Shown one piece after another: positions 44,126-55,078 of a stretch of DNA of 64,000 bases. This DNA comes from Siphonodentalium dalli (Eukaryota > Mollusca > Scaphopoda > Gadilida > Siphonodentaliidae). A model generated the notes under the pieces. That model did no database searches, was not told the origin of the DNA, and worked only from the letters and a program-made list of their open reading frames with translations. The stretch spans positions 211,375,982-211,439,981 of the forward strand of contig CP136063.1 in NCBI GenBank assembly GCA_032622095.1, read 5' to 3'. Within the stretch, counting starts at the first letter, position 1. Each line of letters begins with the position of its first letter. A program made the position numbers and the translations under genes.

Positions 44126-45922
44126 AGCTTTGTTGGCCACTCCAATGGTGTTTACTCAGCTAGATTGACATCAAATCCCCAAATGTACGACAGGGCTCTC
44201 CGAAGCATAAATTTACATAGAAAAATCCAGAACTACCGCAACTAGTTAAATAAATATCCCAATCACAAACATCCATTCCCCCATTAATCACCAGCTTAAA
44301 TTATTTAGATATGATGTACAAATCAAATAAACAAGATTTCATCCTTTAATAACGTGTCACATGTATTAGGTGAAGGCCATTCTTCAGTTACCTTCACCTT
44401 CCACGGTGCACTCGCTCCCCGACTCTGGAACACATTTCGCTCCCTGATTCCTATAGTACCCATCGCCCCGCCATTTTGTGCACCCCAGTGCTGTTTCTCA
44501 GAACATTAACAATTCGCAACTTTCATTGAACTTTCTGCCATTAAATTTTACTAAAAATAATGATAGCAAATAAGATATACTGTCGGAAATGCAGTTAAAA
44601 TGGAATCTATAAATTTGACAAACGAGTGGCTATGCTACAATGAAATGATGTTTATATATAGAGTGTCAGTTGGAAATCCAACTAGAAGAGAGTTTCTCAG
44701 ATTCAGATTTGGGTATTTTGCTCATTTTGTTTGGAAATTCGAGGTTGGGGCTATACGCTCTCCCCAAACAAAGATCACACACTATGCCACGCCCCTAGAT
44801 GTTCAATAACGTTGTATCGGGTTTATGAAGATGTATCAAAATTCGAAGTTCCGTTTCTGTAGTTTTCTAATAAGCAAACACATTCTTAGGAAATCCTATT
44901 ACAGCAACCTATGCAAGCACGTCTCTGGCTGCACTGTGGTTTGGAAGTTTTACAAATGTTTCCTTTTAGGGCTAATCAGCCGATGGTTTCTTAAATTTGT
45001 TGTGACATCTCTGTTCTGAGGTCTCATTAATTTCTTAGCCTCTTACGCAACTCAATGAACAATGACTCAACAATTCCCATCTCTTTGTGTCGACAATGTG
45101 TGACAGAGTGTAATAATGTGAAAAGTTAATCAATTACCGTTCCGTTTTACTGTCTTCCTAATTTTTAAGTTTTTGAGAGGCGTGACGACGAACGGAAATG
45201 TATCACATTTGGTATCTCATTATCAGAAAAACAGAAGTGTGATCGCTGTTAAAGAATCAATTAAAATGCAAATTGTTCGATCGCCCACCAAAAATGGATC
45301 CAAAAAAATCAGGGACATTCCGATTTCACGAGAACTTGTCGTGGATGGGTGATTGTTGCTAACATGGGGTCGACAAGGCGGCAAGCGAATGTCCAATGCA
45401 GAAATAGACAGGAAACTGATCAATCTAATTAAATTGATATAACTTGGATCCAACGACGTGGCTAGAAGGTTTCAGTTGATGGCGTCTACCTCGAAATTTC
45501 CAAATAAGACAAAACTCCCAAGTTCGCGAAATTCCATTTGCACACCCCTGCATGGGCTGGAATTTTCCAACTGCATGGTTTACATAATGAAAGCTTTCCA
45601 ACAGTTGGAACTGTCTTATAAGGTTATTTTATATATACTGCCTAAGTTTGGAAAATTTCCAACAGATGGTAATTTGAGTCCAAAAAGTTTACCGAAAGTA
45701 GGATTATATGCGACCATTGTTGTAAACAATATTTTATTTAAAAAAAAATCAAACATATAACACCATATGCGACCATTGGTCTAAAACAACAAATTTCCAA
45801 CTGAATAGTTCTTAGAAAATTCAACTACATATTATAGCAATTTCAACCTTTATTTGGTGTGAAATGTTATGTCAGGCATGACATTTCCAACAGTTAGTGT
45901 CGAGGGTGAGACATCGAACACC
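44126..45922. other. Stretch with scattered GGAAATTTCCAAC motifs
   Basis: From 45500 to 45900, variants of AATTTCCAACTG/CAGTTGGAA recur, as they do near 52.1, 59.4 and 61.4 kb, suggesting an old dispersed family. No gene is supported. Confidence 0.4.
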
Positions 45923-46045
45923 TCCCAGGGGTCAATACTATGAACAATTTTATACCTGTAAATACAAATTGTATTTATTAATTTGTAATTACAAATTTGT
46001 GTTAACTATCACAGTGGTTTCATAGTACAGGGAAAATTTAGCCGT
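45923..46045. repeat. Small inverted-repeat element, GGGTCAATACTATGAA termini
   Basis: GGGGTCAATACTATGAAC at 45926 and GGTTTCATAGTACAGGG ending near 46033 are inverted. Between them ACAAATTGTATTTATTAATT and TTGTAATTACAAATTTGTG form AT-rich palindromes. Related termini occur at 52372-52545 (GTTTCATAGTATTGACCCC). Confidence 0.55.
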
Positions 46046-46172
46046 ATTATTGTAATACCTTAGACTGGACGAGAGGTGAAACCCTGAAAGGCAGCTGTAA
46101 AACTTAGAAAAAACTAACTCCCCACTCTGCTCCCATACACCTGTTATCAGTGTTATCTGAATACCAGTTCAA

Positions 46173-46247
46173 ACAAGAAAACCATAGTCAGAAATGGTAA
46201 CGCCACCAAGATCGTATTATTAGCCATAAATATAAATAATAATACAA
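46173..46247. repeat. Long-range inverted repeat, left arm
   Basis: ACAAGAAAACCATAGTCAGA begins a ~75 bp arm whose reverse complement, with few mismatches, is at 50028-50102. The 3.9 kb enclosed holds several tandem and inverted repeats but no gene. Confidence 0.75.
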
Positions 46248-46429
46248 TTATTCTATAAACTAGCTTTCAAATTTTATGCGGGAAATTTGCGTACTTCCAT
46301 ATTTCAAGTTTTCCCGTTTCTCGTGGCATACATTACTTTCATCAAACTGTCTTCTTTATTACACAACCTGATAGGCCCGACTTCACCCGGGCTGTTTCCC
46401 ATCTGCTTTCCGGTGAAAGGTGCGATTTG

Positions 46430-46945
46430 ACCTTCAATTGACTATTTCGAAAGTCAAGGTCAGGTCAGGGTCATGATTTGTCCAGTCCAAAACACCCCCA
46501 CCCGTAGAAAACTACCCATAGGTATCAAATTTCGTCGAAATCCGTCCGTTTTACCCAACTTGACCTTTAATTAACAATTTTGAAGGTCAAGGTAAGGTAA
46601 GAGTCATGATTTGACCCGTCCAAAACACCCCCCCCCCGACAAAAGTACCCATAGGTATCAAATTTCGTCGAAATCTATCCGTTTTATCCGAGTTGACCTT
46701 TGATTGGCCATATTGAAGGTCAAGGTCAGGCCGAGGTCACGATTTGACCCGTTCAAAACTCTCCTCGGACCAAAGTATCCCTAGGTATCAAATTTCGCCG
46801 AAATTTGTCCGTTTTACCCAAATTGACCTTGCATTGACAGTTTTAATGGTCAAGGTCAGGTCGGGGTCACGATTTGACCCGTTCAAAACACTTCCCGACA
46901 CAAATACCCATAAGTATCAAATTACGTTGAATTCTATGGAAAGCC
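46430..46945 (+). repeat. Tandem array, ~133 bp unit, rich in GGTCA half-sites
   Basis: Four units are anchored at AAGGTCAAGGTCAGG-like sequence near 46448, 46581, 46714 and 46844 (spacing 133, 133, 130). Each unit holds TGACCTTT, TCAAGGTCA, GATTTGACCCG, CCAAAACAC and GGTATCAAATTTCG blocks. TCAAGGTCA matches the extended nuclear-receptor half-site; whether any factor binds is unknown. Confidence 0.8.
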
Positions 46946-47384
46946 GAGGAGGACATGTTGGTTGCTAATTGCTAGATATACGACGCGGTATTTTGAAGGT
47001 GTTTCAAACTAGGAGATAGAAGTATTCTGCCTTTCAAATGGTGATGAATTATAGTAGTTTATTCAAATTTTATGGCATAAATTGTTATTAAAACCGTATA
47101 TACTATAAAAAATTAATGACTCGAAAATTAAGTGGGCCTTTAAACAAAGTCACAATTGCATTTAGGCTCATCTCATACTCGTCCATTCAGCGATATTCTA
47201 CTGCGCAGTTTGTTATAGCCTCCAGTATTTATTGAGCGTTATACCCCCAACTGTTATAATTCGCCTTTAGCAGGCGTACTCTTGCCTCAGATTATTGAGA
47301 TATTAGGTCACACATAATCACATTAAATCGCATCGTAACATAGCAATTGTGTGGGCTCCTTGGCGTGAATATGTAATGAGAAAT

Positions 47385-48170
47385 AAGGTCATACGTAATG
47401 ACATTAAACTCAAGAAAACCCTCGAAAACAAAACAAAATCACATTTAATGTTTTACGTTATTTCCTTCATAAAAAGAATCTTCGTGATAATGAACCCTCT
47501 CGTTACTTTAGAATATAGAATTAACCTTAAAATAAAAAAAATCTTTGGAACACAGAACCTTCGGAATAACGAACCTTCGGATTGGTGAACCTTCGGAATA
47601 GCGAACATTCAGAGAAATTTCGGAATAGTGGACCTTCGGGATAGTGAACCTTCGGAATAGAGACATGCCCCCCAATATTCATATTATATGCCCAGAGTTC
47701 AAAGGTATGGACCCATAAAATTCTAAACTTGGCCCTTAAAATATTGAACTCCAAATCGGAGCACACACAGAACACCACTTAAGTCAACTGAACCTATGTC
47801 ATGTCCCAATGCGGGAGGGTCCATATATACCACAACATTCATAGTATATGCCAAGAATTCAAAGGTATGGGCCCACGTAATGACATAAAATCTCAAGAAA
47901 ACCAGCGAAAACAAAACAAAATCACATTTAATGTTCTAAGTTAAGTTATTTCCTCCTGTATCTGTATCGGTGTGCGCGCATGATCAGTTCGGATGTGAGC
48001 GCACACTCCATATAAAGAATCTTTGTGAAAATGAACCCTCTCAAATTAGTCTCAATACTTTAAAATATAGAATTAACCTAAAAATAACAAAAACCTTCGG
48101 AATAGAGAACCTTCGGAATAGCGGACCTTCGGGATAGCAAACCTTCATAATAGAAGCATGTCCCCACAAT
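47385..48170 (+). repeat. Direct duplication (~490 bp period) with CTTCGGAATAG minisatellite
   Basis: Two copies, 47385-47700 and 47875-48170, share AAAACAAAACAAAATCACAT, AAAGAATCTT, AATGAACCCTCTC and ATATAGAATTAACC. Each runs into a minisatellite of AACCTTCGGAATAG units (47555-47660 and 48105-48150). A third internal pair, TTCAAAGGTATGG near 47698 and 47859, indicates repeated unequal exchange. Confidence 0.75.
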
Positions 48171-48266
48171 TACACCGGTGACGTAAACACATGTGCCAAT
48201 CTTAGTTGTACTCTCGTAATTATCGGTACGATGAAACGGTGACGGAATCTGACGAGGTTTGCCGAA

Positions 48267-48589
48267 TGTACAATCACCCAGTGAATTATCGATCGACCAT
48301 GCGATATCAAAAAACCAAAAGCTAGAAACACCACACTACGGTGGCGTAATTAGACGGACATGCATATAGAGCTAAAATAACTGACAACAATTTATATGGG
48401 GAAGTTACAATGCGTGCTATCATATTGTGATTATCACTAACGCCGGTACTATGAAACGATGAGCTAACAAAATCTCGCAAATTTCACAAAGATCTACTGC
48501 TGATTATTATGCCACCGTAGTGTGGTGTTTCTAGCTTTTGGTTTTTTTGTATCGCATGGTCGATCGATAATTCACTGGGTGATTGTACA
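48267..48589. repeat. Near-perfect inverted repeat, 84 bp arms
   Basis: TGTACAATCACCCAGTGAAT at 48267 is mirrored by ATTCACTGGGTGATTGTACA ending at 48589. Arms 48267-48350 and 48506-48589 differ at very few positions, so this is a recent inversion or insertion. The 155 bp spacer (GGTACTATGAAACGATGAG) resembles the sequence left of the first arm (GGTACGATGAAACGGTGAC). Confidence 0.8.
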
Positions 48590-48879
48590 GGGCGAATGCA
48601 TTGTGGGGCTTTTATTTATTTATAGAGTTGGAAATTCCGTTTATTTAAAAGTCGGAACTACGCGACCAGTAGGCCAAGTCCAGTAAAACGGTTCGTTATA
48701 GGTGCTGGTTGTTATTGTTATTTTAACGGAATTCTGAGTTGGTCATTCGCGAAACCAATATATTTTATATTCTATAATTAAAACCGTGGGTATATAATAT
48801 ATGATCCTCTTTATGGATATTGTAGGAAGGTAAATTTAGCTAAAGCGGTGGGATATCTTGCAAGACAACACATTTCGGT

Positions 48880-49590
48880 TTGCGCTATAACTGCTCAATG
48901 TTTTAAGGTGTTACACAGCGTCTGATAAAAAGAGTTCTATCTGGAATATTCACACAATTTTTTCAGAGAACATGCATAGAGTAAACATAGTCCTATCGGA
49001 CTATCGTAAAGTAGTTCCGTTTAATTCGGGATTAATTAACCCTCAGACTGCCGAAACTGCCGACAATAAATTCGCTTGTTTGTGTCCCCCGAAAATCAAA
49101 CTTGCCTGTTTAGAGGTCCCATTTTCGTAGCTAATGGTGATAGAATCACAATTTTTCAGTCAAGTTCATGGATAAATTACATTACACTTAATCGGCTTAT
49201 GTCCGCGGCCATAAACCTGCGTTTTGATAACAATTTATTTGAGACAAACTGTTGCGCGGGTATCAGTCGGCGCTTATCGGTTGAAGTTATTATGATCGTG
49301 CAGCCTGCACGTGCAACAAGTGTTCAAATACAACAGAAAAAAAATAATATGTCAAATAAATAACGTGATCAATGGACAGACACGTTTCATTTCCGTGGGA
49401 CACGAAAAAGCGAATTTAATGTCGTCAGTTTCGGCAGTCTGAGGGTTTTAATTAATCTCCTTTACGATATCCCGATAGGACTATGTTTACTCTTTGTTCT
49501 CTGAAAAAAAAATGGTGTGAATATTCCCGATAGAACTATTTTTATCAGACGTTTTGTAACACATTAAAACATTGAGCAGTTAGCGCAATT
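48880..49590. mobile_element. Large inverted-repeat element, ~190 bp arms
   Basis: Left arm 48880-49075, right arm 49395-49590, sharing CTGCTCAATGTTTTAA, GTCTGATAAAAA, AAACATAGTCCTATCGG and CAGACTGCCGAAACTG. The ~320 bp centre has an open frame (49076-49363) without a domain. Inside the arms TTAACCCTCAGACTGCC at 49036 and its mirror ending at 49451 delimit a TTAA-flanked inner unit, again piggyBac-like in appearance. Confidence 0.7.
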
Positions 49591-50027
49591 TTCTGAAATT
49601 TCGGACTATTTCGTCTATAAAAATACGATGAGCAACTGAAAATGTTTTTCAACATTCTGGAAGGGGTATATGTCCATGGTATATATGTTTAAAATTTCAC
49701 GCATAAACTATGACAGATAACAAAGTTATAATTAGTTTTATAGGCCCACCATAAATCCCCTATAATAAACGCATGCCCCCGTAAGCACATGGCTTTGCTG
49801 TGGATACTTTCGTTCCCAGCATGCATCATTCTCGCTATCTGTAAAATGTCTATGAACAATGGCTGCATGTGCCATGCACTCTTAGCTTTGATCCGCATTT
49901 AGAAGCATTCTGGTGTGGCGAATGAGAAACCTGCAGTAATTTATAAGCCGTAGTTCATTGTAATAATTTGAAGAATTACTTGTCTTAACGGAATTCTGAG
50001 GCGGTCCATTCATGTAACCAATATATT

Positions 50028-50102
50028 TTATATTATGATTTATATTTATGACTAATAATACGATCTTGGTGGCGTTACCATTTCTGACTATGGTTTTCTT
50101 GT
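50028..50102. repeat. Long-range inverted repeat, right arm
   Basis: Reverse complement of 46173-46247. Just left of it, CTTAACGGAATTCTGAG and CCAATATATTTTATATT also occur in direct orientation at 48720-48772. Confidence 0.75.
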
Positions 50103-50629
50103 TGTAGATTGCTTACGGACAAATCTTTGCTTGTGAGTGATTCACAATATATTGAATCACAGCGGGCCAAAGTTACAAAAGAAATAACCAATCATAAGTT
50201 GAGAGGTGATCGCTTCTCAGAGCTATCCAATCGGTTCACGGATTGCTAAGTTGATGACCACTTGTCTGCGCACGTTAACAATTAAACGGTTCGTTTGTAG
50301 TGTGTGTTTGTAAGTACAAGTCAGTGTAATAACGAGTACTACAAACAATTTGGTATCATTGTTTTTACAAATTACAAATTTACAATCATTCAGTTTGTGA
50401 AAATAAAATATTATTTTGATGGTATAGCATTATATATATTGTGACCATCCTATTATTTCAAACTGATCCGATACTCTTATCATAACACATCGAGGCAGTA
50501 ACGTGGCTCCATTTTATCGGGAGGGGGTGTATCGAAACAGGGACGTGCTAATGGTCTCGGTTATAGGAGTGGTGCGGGGGCCCCGGGGTCCAGTCGGTAG
50601 TGCCAGGTGCATTACACCGTCACAGGCCG

Positions 50630-50817
50630 TCCATCGCTGACGAAGCTGATCCAACCCCGTCATATGGAGGGTGACCGGAATCGTGTATCTGGGCAAGTTT
50701 GTCAGTTGCTTTCCGGGGTCGGTTGTTTCTACACGCAGTGGGACGATTTCTCGGCGAAATCAAGCCTCTGCATGGTCTTTCCTCCACCCGTAAAATTCAC
50801 AACGTCATGTGTGGCCT
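50630..50817 (-). repeat. Dispersed repeat, family H, copy joined to Harbinger fragment
   Basis: Alignable with 31270-31478 on the same strand. Its start, GACGTTGTGAATTTTACG, falls exactly where the Harbinger transposase coding sequence stops making sense. Confidence 0.55.
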
Positions 50818-51440
50818 AGCGATAAACGATAGTGAACACGGGAATCATGCACACTGCCAGGTAAGCGTGTACTGGCGAAATAAATGTACAGGTCTGGACC
50901 ACAAACAATTGCACAGTTAATGGAATGGACATGGTGCCTATTCACATAACTCCGTTCGTCGACAGCAGGGGGGATAACTCTGATGTGTGAACCGTCTACC
51001 AATCCACACACTCCCGGAATACCGCTGATGTCGAAAAAGTTCTCTGCAATTTGAACTGGGTTCCTTGGCCAGCGAATAACATCCGGTGCTAAATCCACTA
51101 CGAGTGGTGCCACCTTATGCACAACTCGTTTCACTGTGTCTCTTCCAATGCCATGGCAGTCTTTCACCATATGGTAAAAACCATTCGTTCCCAAAAAATG
51201 AAGGAAAACTAAGATCTGCTGCCGTGGTGTCAGTGGTCTGCTACGACCGGTCATTGGCAATAGATAATCGTCAATCTTCTCCACCAATAACTCCACCACA
51301 CTTTCGGGCACCCTGTACCTCTCCCGGAATTCGTACAGCAATGAAGTTTCGAACCTTCTTTCTAAAAAGATACGTTCTCGTCTAGGAGGACGCCCGCCAA
51401 TAACCACCACATCGATATCCTCATCGGAAGAATACGCCAT
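50805..51440 (-). pseudogene. PIF/Harbinger transposase (HARBI1-like), 3'-truncated
   Basis: From ATG at 51440 (MAYSSDEDIDVVVIGG) ~211 codons are open; an earlier in-frame ATG at 51515 adds a hydrophobic leader that is probably spurious. Conserved family features: RRERIFLERRF, a helix-turn-helix-like middle (LTPRQQILVFLHFLGTN and GIGRDTVKRVV), the first catalytic Asp in GLVDGSHIRV, and the second in LPGSVHDSRV. The third acidic residue and the ~100 downstream residues are missing. After HDSRV the sequence becomes HYRLSLGHT and stops, and family H repeat sequence begins. Harbinger transposases cut and paste DNA with a Myb-like partner; no partner gene is visible. An exon ending near the break cannot be excluded. 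Confidence 0.85.
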
Positions 51441-51724
51441 TGTAAATGAATAGTTCAAAACAGCTAAATGCAGTATATATATACCCGGCGTAAAAATAAA
51501 TAGGACAAACTTCACTCACCGTTAACATTATTGGATATATCATTGATTATGGAAATACATGTTACATGATAATGTTGGCTATAATCCGCAAGTATCACTC
51601 ACTATTTGTATTAATCAACAACTTTTGTCAGAGATGTTGTGACTCGTATACGATTTGGCGGCTACTCGCCCCTTCCTATTCCGAACAGCTGTAATGTGCC
51701 AGGCATCGTGTTCCCAAGACCACT

Positions 51725-52430
51725 ATCGCATGTCCCTGTTTATGAGATTTCCATTGATAACACATTTTCATAAGGGGGGGGGGCTACATCCCTGCGAATC
51801 AGATGGTTATATGCTCTGGTTTAAGGATGTGAAAATCGACAATTTATGTTTGACACCCTATATAGACATTCTACACAAGTTCTTTAACGTTGTAACTTTC
51901 AATAAATTGGGTAATTTCAGTAGTTACAAGGAACACATACTGCTACCTCACATCCAAGCTGACACCCCATAAGGTTTGACAATTTATAAATATAGGCCAT
52001 TTCAATCCAAACTTTTGACCAAAGGAGGTAAATATGCAAATGATGGTCTAAAACAAAACATACCCCTTTATAAATTGTTGGAAAAAACAAAATAACAGAA
52101 CAAGTTCAACCTATTGTTGTTGTAAAATTTCCAATTCATGTTGTTTCAGGTATCAAATTTCCAGCTGTTGAACGTGTTGATAAAATGTTTGGAGCGAGAA
52201 ACATAACCCAACCCCCTTGTCGCGACGTCCCTGTGCGTTGTACTTGAGATTTCCAGCTGACAAAATATTTTCACGAGGGGGTGAATCGACCCCTTGTCGC
52301 CACGTCCCTGCGTATCATAGATATATATATTATCCGGGTTAAGGGTGCGAAAACTGAAAAAATATGTTTCATAGTACTCGAACATTCTTTGTGATTGGAG
52401 ATATTTGTAAATACAAAGAACACGTACTAT
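51725..52430 (+). repeat. Direct duplication, ~490 bp apart
   Basis: Segments 51725-51925 and 52215-52430 share TGTCCCTG, GAGATTTCCA, ACATTTTCATAAGGGGG against ATATTTTCACGAGGGGG, GGTTAAGGGTG-like and TATGTTT blocks. They are well diverged. Confidence 0.55.
51955..52060 (+). repeat. Dispersed repeat with TAAGGTTTGA, copy 1
   Basis: GACACCCCATAAGGTTTGA followed by GGCCATTTCAATCCAAACTT matches 61410-61500 (GACACCCCCCTAAGGTTTGA, GGCTATTTCAGACCAAAAGT). Confidence 0.6.
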
Positions 52431-52545
52431 TTGTGATTTATGTTTGTAATCGTAGGTTCATAGTATTGGCGGAATGATAAATTGTTATTTCTTACAAACA
52501 ATTGTAGATTCTTACAAAGAAAAAGTTTCATAGTATTGACCCCTG
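52372..52545. repeat. Small element with GTTTCATAGTATTGACCCC end
   Basis: Contains ATTTGTAAATACAAAGAAC and TTACAAACAATTGTAGATTC palindromes and ends in GTTTCATAGTATTGACCCC, the mirror of the terminus at 45926. Confidence 0.5.
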
Positions 52546-52614
52546 ATCGCCACGCCCATGCTTGTGTCACATGCATAGATCACCTATACATAATCACTAT
52601 TTGGAATAGTGACT

Positions 52615-53080
52615 ATATGTGACCCGCCATATCAAATCCAGTCGGAAGTCGGGATTTTTTTACCATGTGCCAATGCATTCTCTTATATATGCGAGTCGAA
52701 CATAGGTCGCCTCGCATATATAACAGAATGCATTGGCCTAACAATTTTTTATCATGTTTTTTAAATAAATGTTTCTTACAATTTTTAGGACATAAAATAA
52801 AAAAAACATCCATTACCCTGCAGGGAGCCCCACACATATATAGAAGCATATAGAAGAGTGTCGTCTGCTCATGTTTGTCTGGGGCTCTGTATGGGTGAAA
52901 TTATAATATTGTTAAAGAATACAAGAACAAATTATTAAAATTGTAAAAAATTGTTAGGCCAATGCATTCTCTTATATATGCGAGGCGACCTATGGTCGAC
53001 TCGCATATATAAGAGATTGCATTGGCACAGGGTAAAAAAATCCCGACTTCCGACTGGATTTGATATGTCGGGTCACATAT
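52615..53080. mobile_element. MITE with ~135 bp terminal inverted repeats
   Basis: ATATGTGACCCG at both ends begins ~135 bp arms that are nearly identical in reverse: ATCAAATCCAGTCGGAAGTC, GGGATTTTTTTACC, TGCCAATGCATTCTCTTATA and GGCCTAACAATTTTTT. Each arm carries an internal palindrome (CTCTTATATATGCGAG mirrored around a GACCTATGGTC-like core), giving hairpins within the larger foldback. The ~200 bp centre is not coding. The internal hairpin is shared with 15393-15603. Confidence 0.85.
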
Positions 53081-53837
53081 ATGCTCATATCGTGTAATAT
53101 ATAAGACGTCGATGCAGAATTTACTTTATGTCACCACGTAATTGGAAATCGGCTAATTAAATGGTGGCGCTAGTTATAAACAGTTTTAAATTCTACAAAA
53201 ACACAGTCATGATTTCTACAAACAGAATTATCTCAATTGCCAATCGGTTCAGTGTTTTCACACCACCTCCCTGGGTTTTCATTGAATGCAATGCATACAA
53301 AACAATGTTTAGCACCGCCTCCCCATTTAAGAATGTTTTCGTACTCTCGGTATATATAGAACTATATGGAAAACACACTTTAACTCTTCCAATAAGCAAG
53401 TGGGGAAATATATATGTGTAAGACACCGTTTATACTTCCCAGATCCTGGAACATCATGAACCAGAATAAACGCAGATATATATCAGATTTATGGAGGACC
53501 GGACTCAATATGATTACTCAATGCTTCAAAACGTGAACAAATTCTTATGTCTGATCGAAATGCAAACCCACAGAGTTATCTCCCATCGCTCCGCTGAGAT
53601 TCCACTGCCACAAGAACATTTGGTAAGGATTTCTGACATGTTCTCAGTTCTTATGTTTTAGGATTAAAATTGTCTATGTCTGGCTCAGATCATATTGTTG
53701 CTATCGTTACCGAAGAAAAAATTACCTTTATTGCAAACTTTTGGTGTCCAAAATAAGATATGTGAATAAATATAGTTCCCGACGATACATAAACATGGAT
53801 GTATCGGTCCGCAAAGTACCATCCTTCCGGCAGTGAC
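53081..53837. other. Unrecognised stretch
   Basis: Open frames on both strands at 53161-53426 overlap each other and have no motif. Nothing else recognised. Confidence 0.35.
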
Positions 53838-54045
53838 ATATCGCTGTGATAACGAAGAGGGCGTTGCACGGAGTTTGATCGAAATGGACATGTAGCGATC
53901 AGAATGGCACATTGAGGTGTCCCTCAACTCAGACCAAGCTTGAAAATCGGTCCCGTCGGGATTAGAACCCGCGCCAACCTCAATTGTCTAGCCCAGGCTT
54001 CGATTATCTTATATACGACCTAACCACATCGATAACGGGGGCACC
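53838..54045 (-). mobile_element. tRNA-derived SINE, family S2, copy 2
   Basis: The minus strand reads GATGTGGTTAGGTCGTATAT (A-box area), GGTTGGCGCGGGTTCTAATC (B-box area), then CTGAGTTGAGGGACACCTCA and GTGCCATTCTGATCG. It is collinear with the copies at 27846 and 57690. Confidence 0.75.
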
Positions 54046-54255
54046 GAATAAAGGAAGCCGTTTCATCGAGAGTTGGGAAGCCTGAACATGGGTTCGAATA
54101 TTGGAGCTGCTCAACACACTTCCTCCGGGTCGTGATCTTAAATGCCTATAGCTATGGTATTATGTGAGTGAACAAAGTGCTGATGAGACAGACTTACATA
54201 TGTAGCCGGAAGAGTTCGAGTTGATTTGTTTCGTATACCCTTTGTTTAGCCTGTA

Positions 54256-54773
54256 CACTATAAGAACAAATGTGTATAAATTATCCACAATATGTGTTAC
54301 ATTTTATCTTAAACAAAATTGTGTAGAATGACACATGACATGTGGAATTTCCTCAACGCTGAATATGAGTAAAATTGTGAGTGCATCATAGTTATTAGCT
54401 GAGATGTGTTCTATTGGAGACACAAAACTCGTAAAGGCTACCAGAGAACAAACAAAATAATAGCCGCTTTAACATTTGTTATACACTGTGTTTGTGTCAA
54501 AACTGAACAAGCACATAATTCTGTAGCCCAAAGTTTAAAGCTGCTACATGTACCATATTTTTAATATGTAGTTTTTACGAGAAATTTGTGTCTCAAATAG
54601 AACATATCTCATCTACTATAACTACAACATGCTAACCTATTCTCTCATAATCCATGTTGAGAACATTCCACCGACATGTGCATATGTCATTCGTCATTTC
54701 TACACAATTTTGTTTGAGATAAAATGTAACACATGGTGTGTAGAATTTATACACATTTGTTCTATAAGAGTGT
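54256..54773. mobile_element. MITE family M, copy 2
   Basis: Ends CACTATAAGAACAAATGTG and the complement of CACTCTTATAGAACAAATG, directly flanked by TA on both sides (54254-54255, 54774-54775). A TA target would fit a Tc1/mariner-type mobiliser, which is inference. The centre shares CTCGTAAAGGCTACCA and TTTGTTATACACTGTGT with the other copies. Confidence 0.8.
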
Positions 54774-54854
54774 ATAGCTTGGCGAAGGGACAGAGGAGCG
54801 GGTGCTAAATTGTAACGTAATTTGTTCATAATTGCTATAGCCCAAATTGATACA

Positions 54855-54985
54855 TATATAAGATAAGTTTATTGACAGTTACACCCACACGGGGCCGATG
54901 TTACAACACAAATAACAATATATATATAGAACAAATACACACAATTGTAATCAGGATTAAAATAAAGATTTCATACTTGCCTCAC
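54855..54985 (-). mobile_element. Possible LINE 3'-end fragment
   Basis: Minus strand: GTGGGTGTAACTGTCAATAA ACTTATCTTATATATG. The AATAAA followed by a TTATC-like tail resembles the end of the LINE remnant at 39.2 kb. No coding part was found. Confidence 0.35.
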
Positions 54986-55078
54986 ATGATTTACTGTACC
55001 GAAAGTTTTTTTTAAATTAAACATTAGACTCTAAGACATGCAGACTAGAATAGTAAAGTAATTATATAGACCAATGCA

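Noticed and set aside
46173-50102. Interpretation as a large self-synthesising or cargo-bearing transposon
   Set aside because: No polymerase, integrase or other gene is present between the arms; only the inverted repeat itself is supported.
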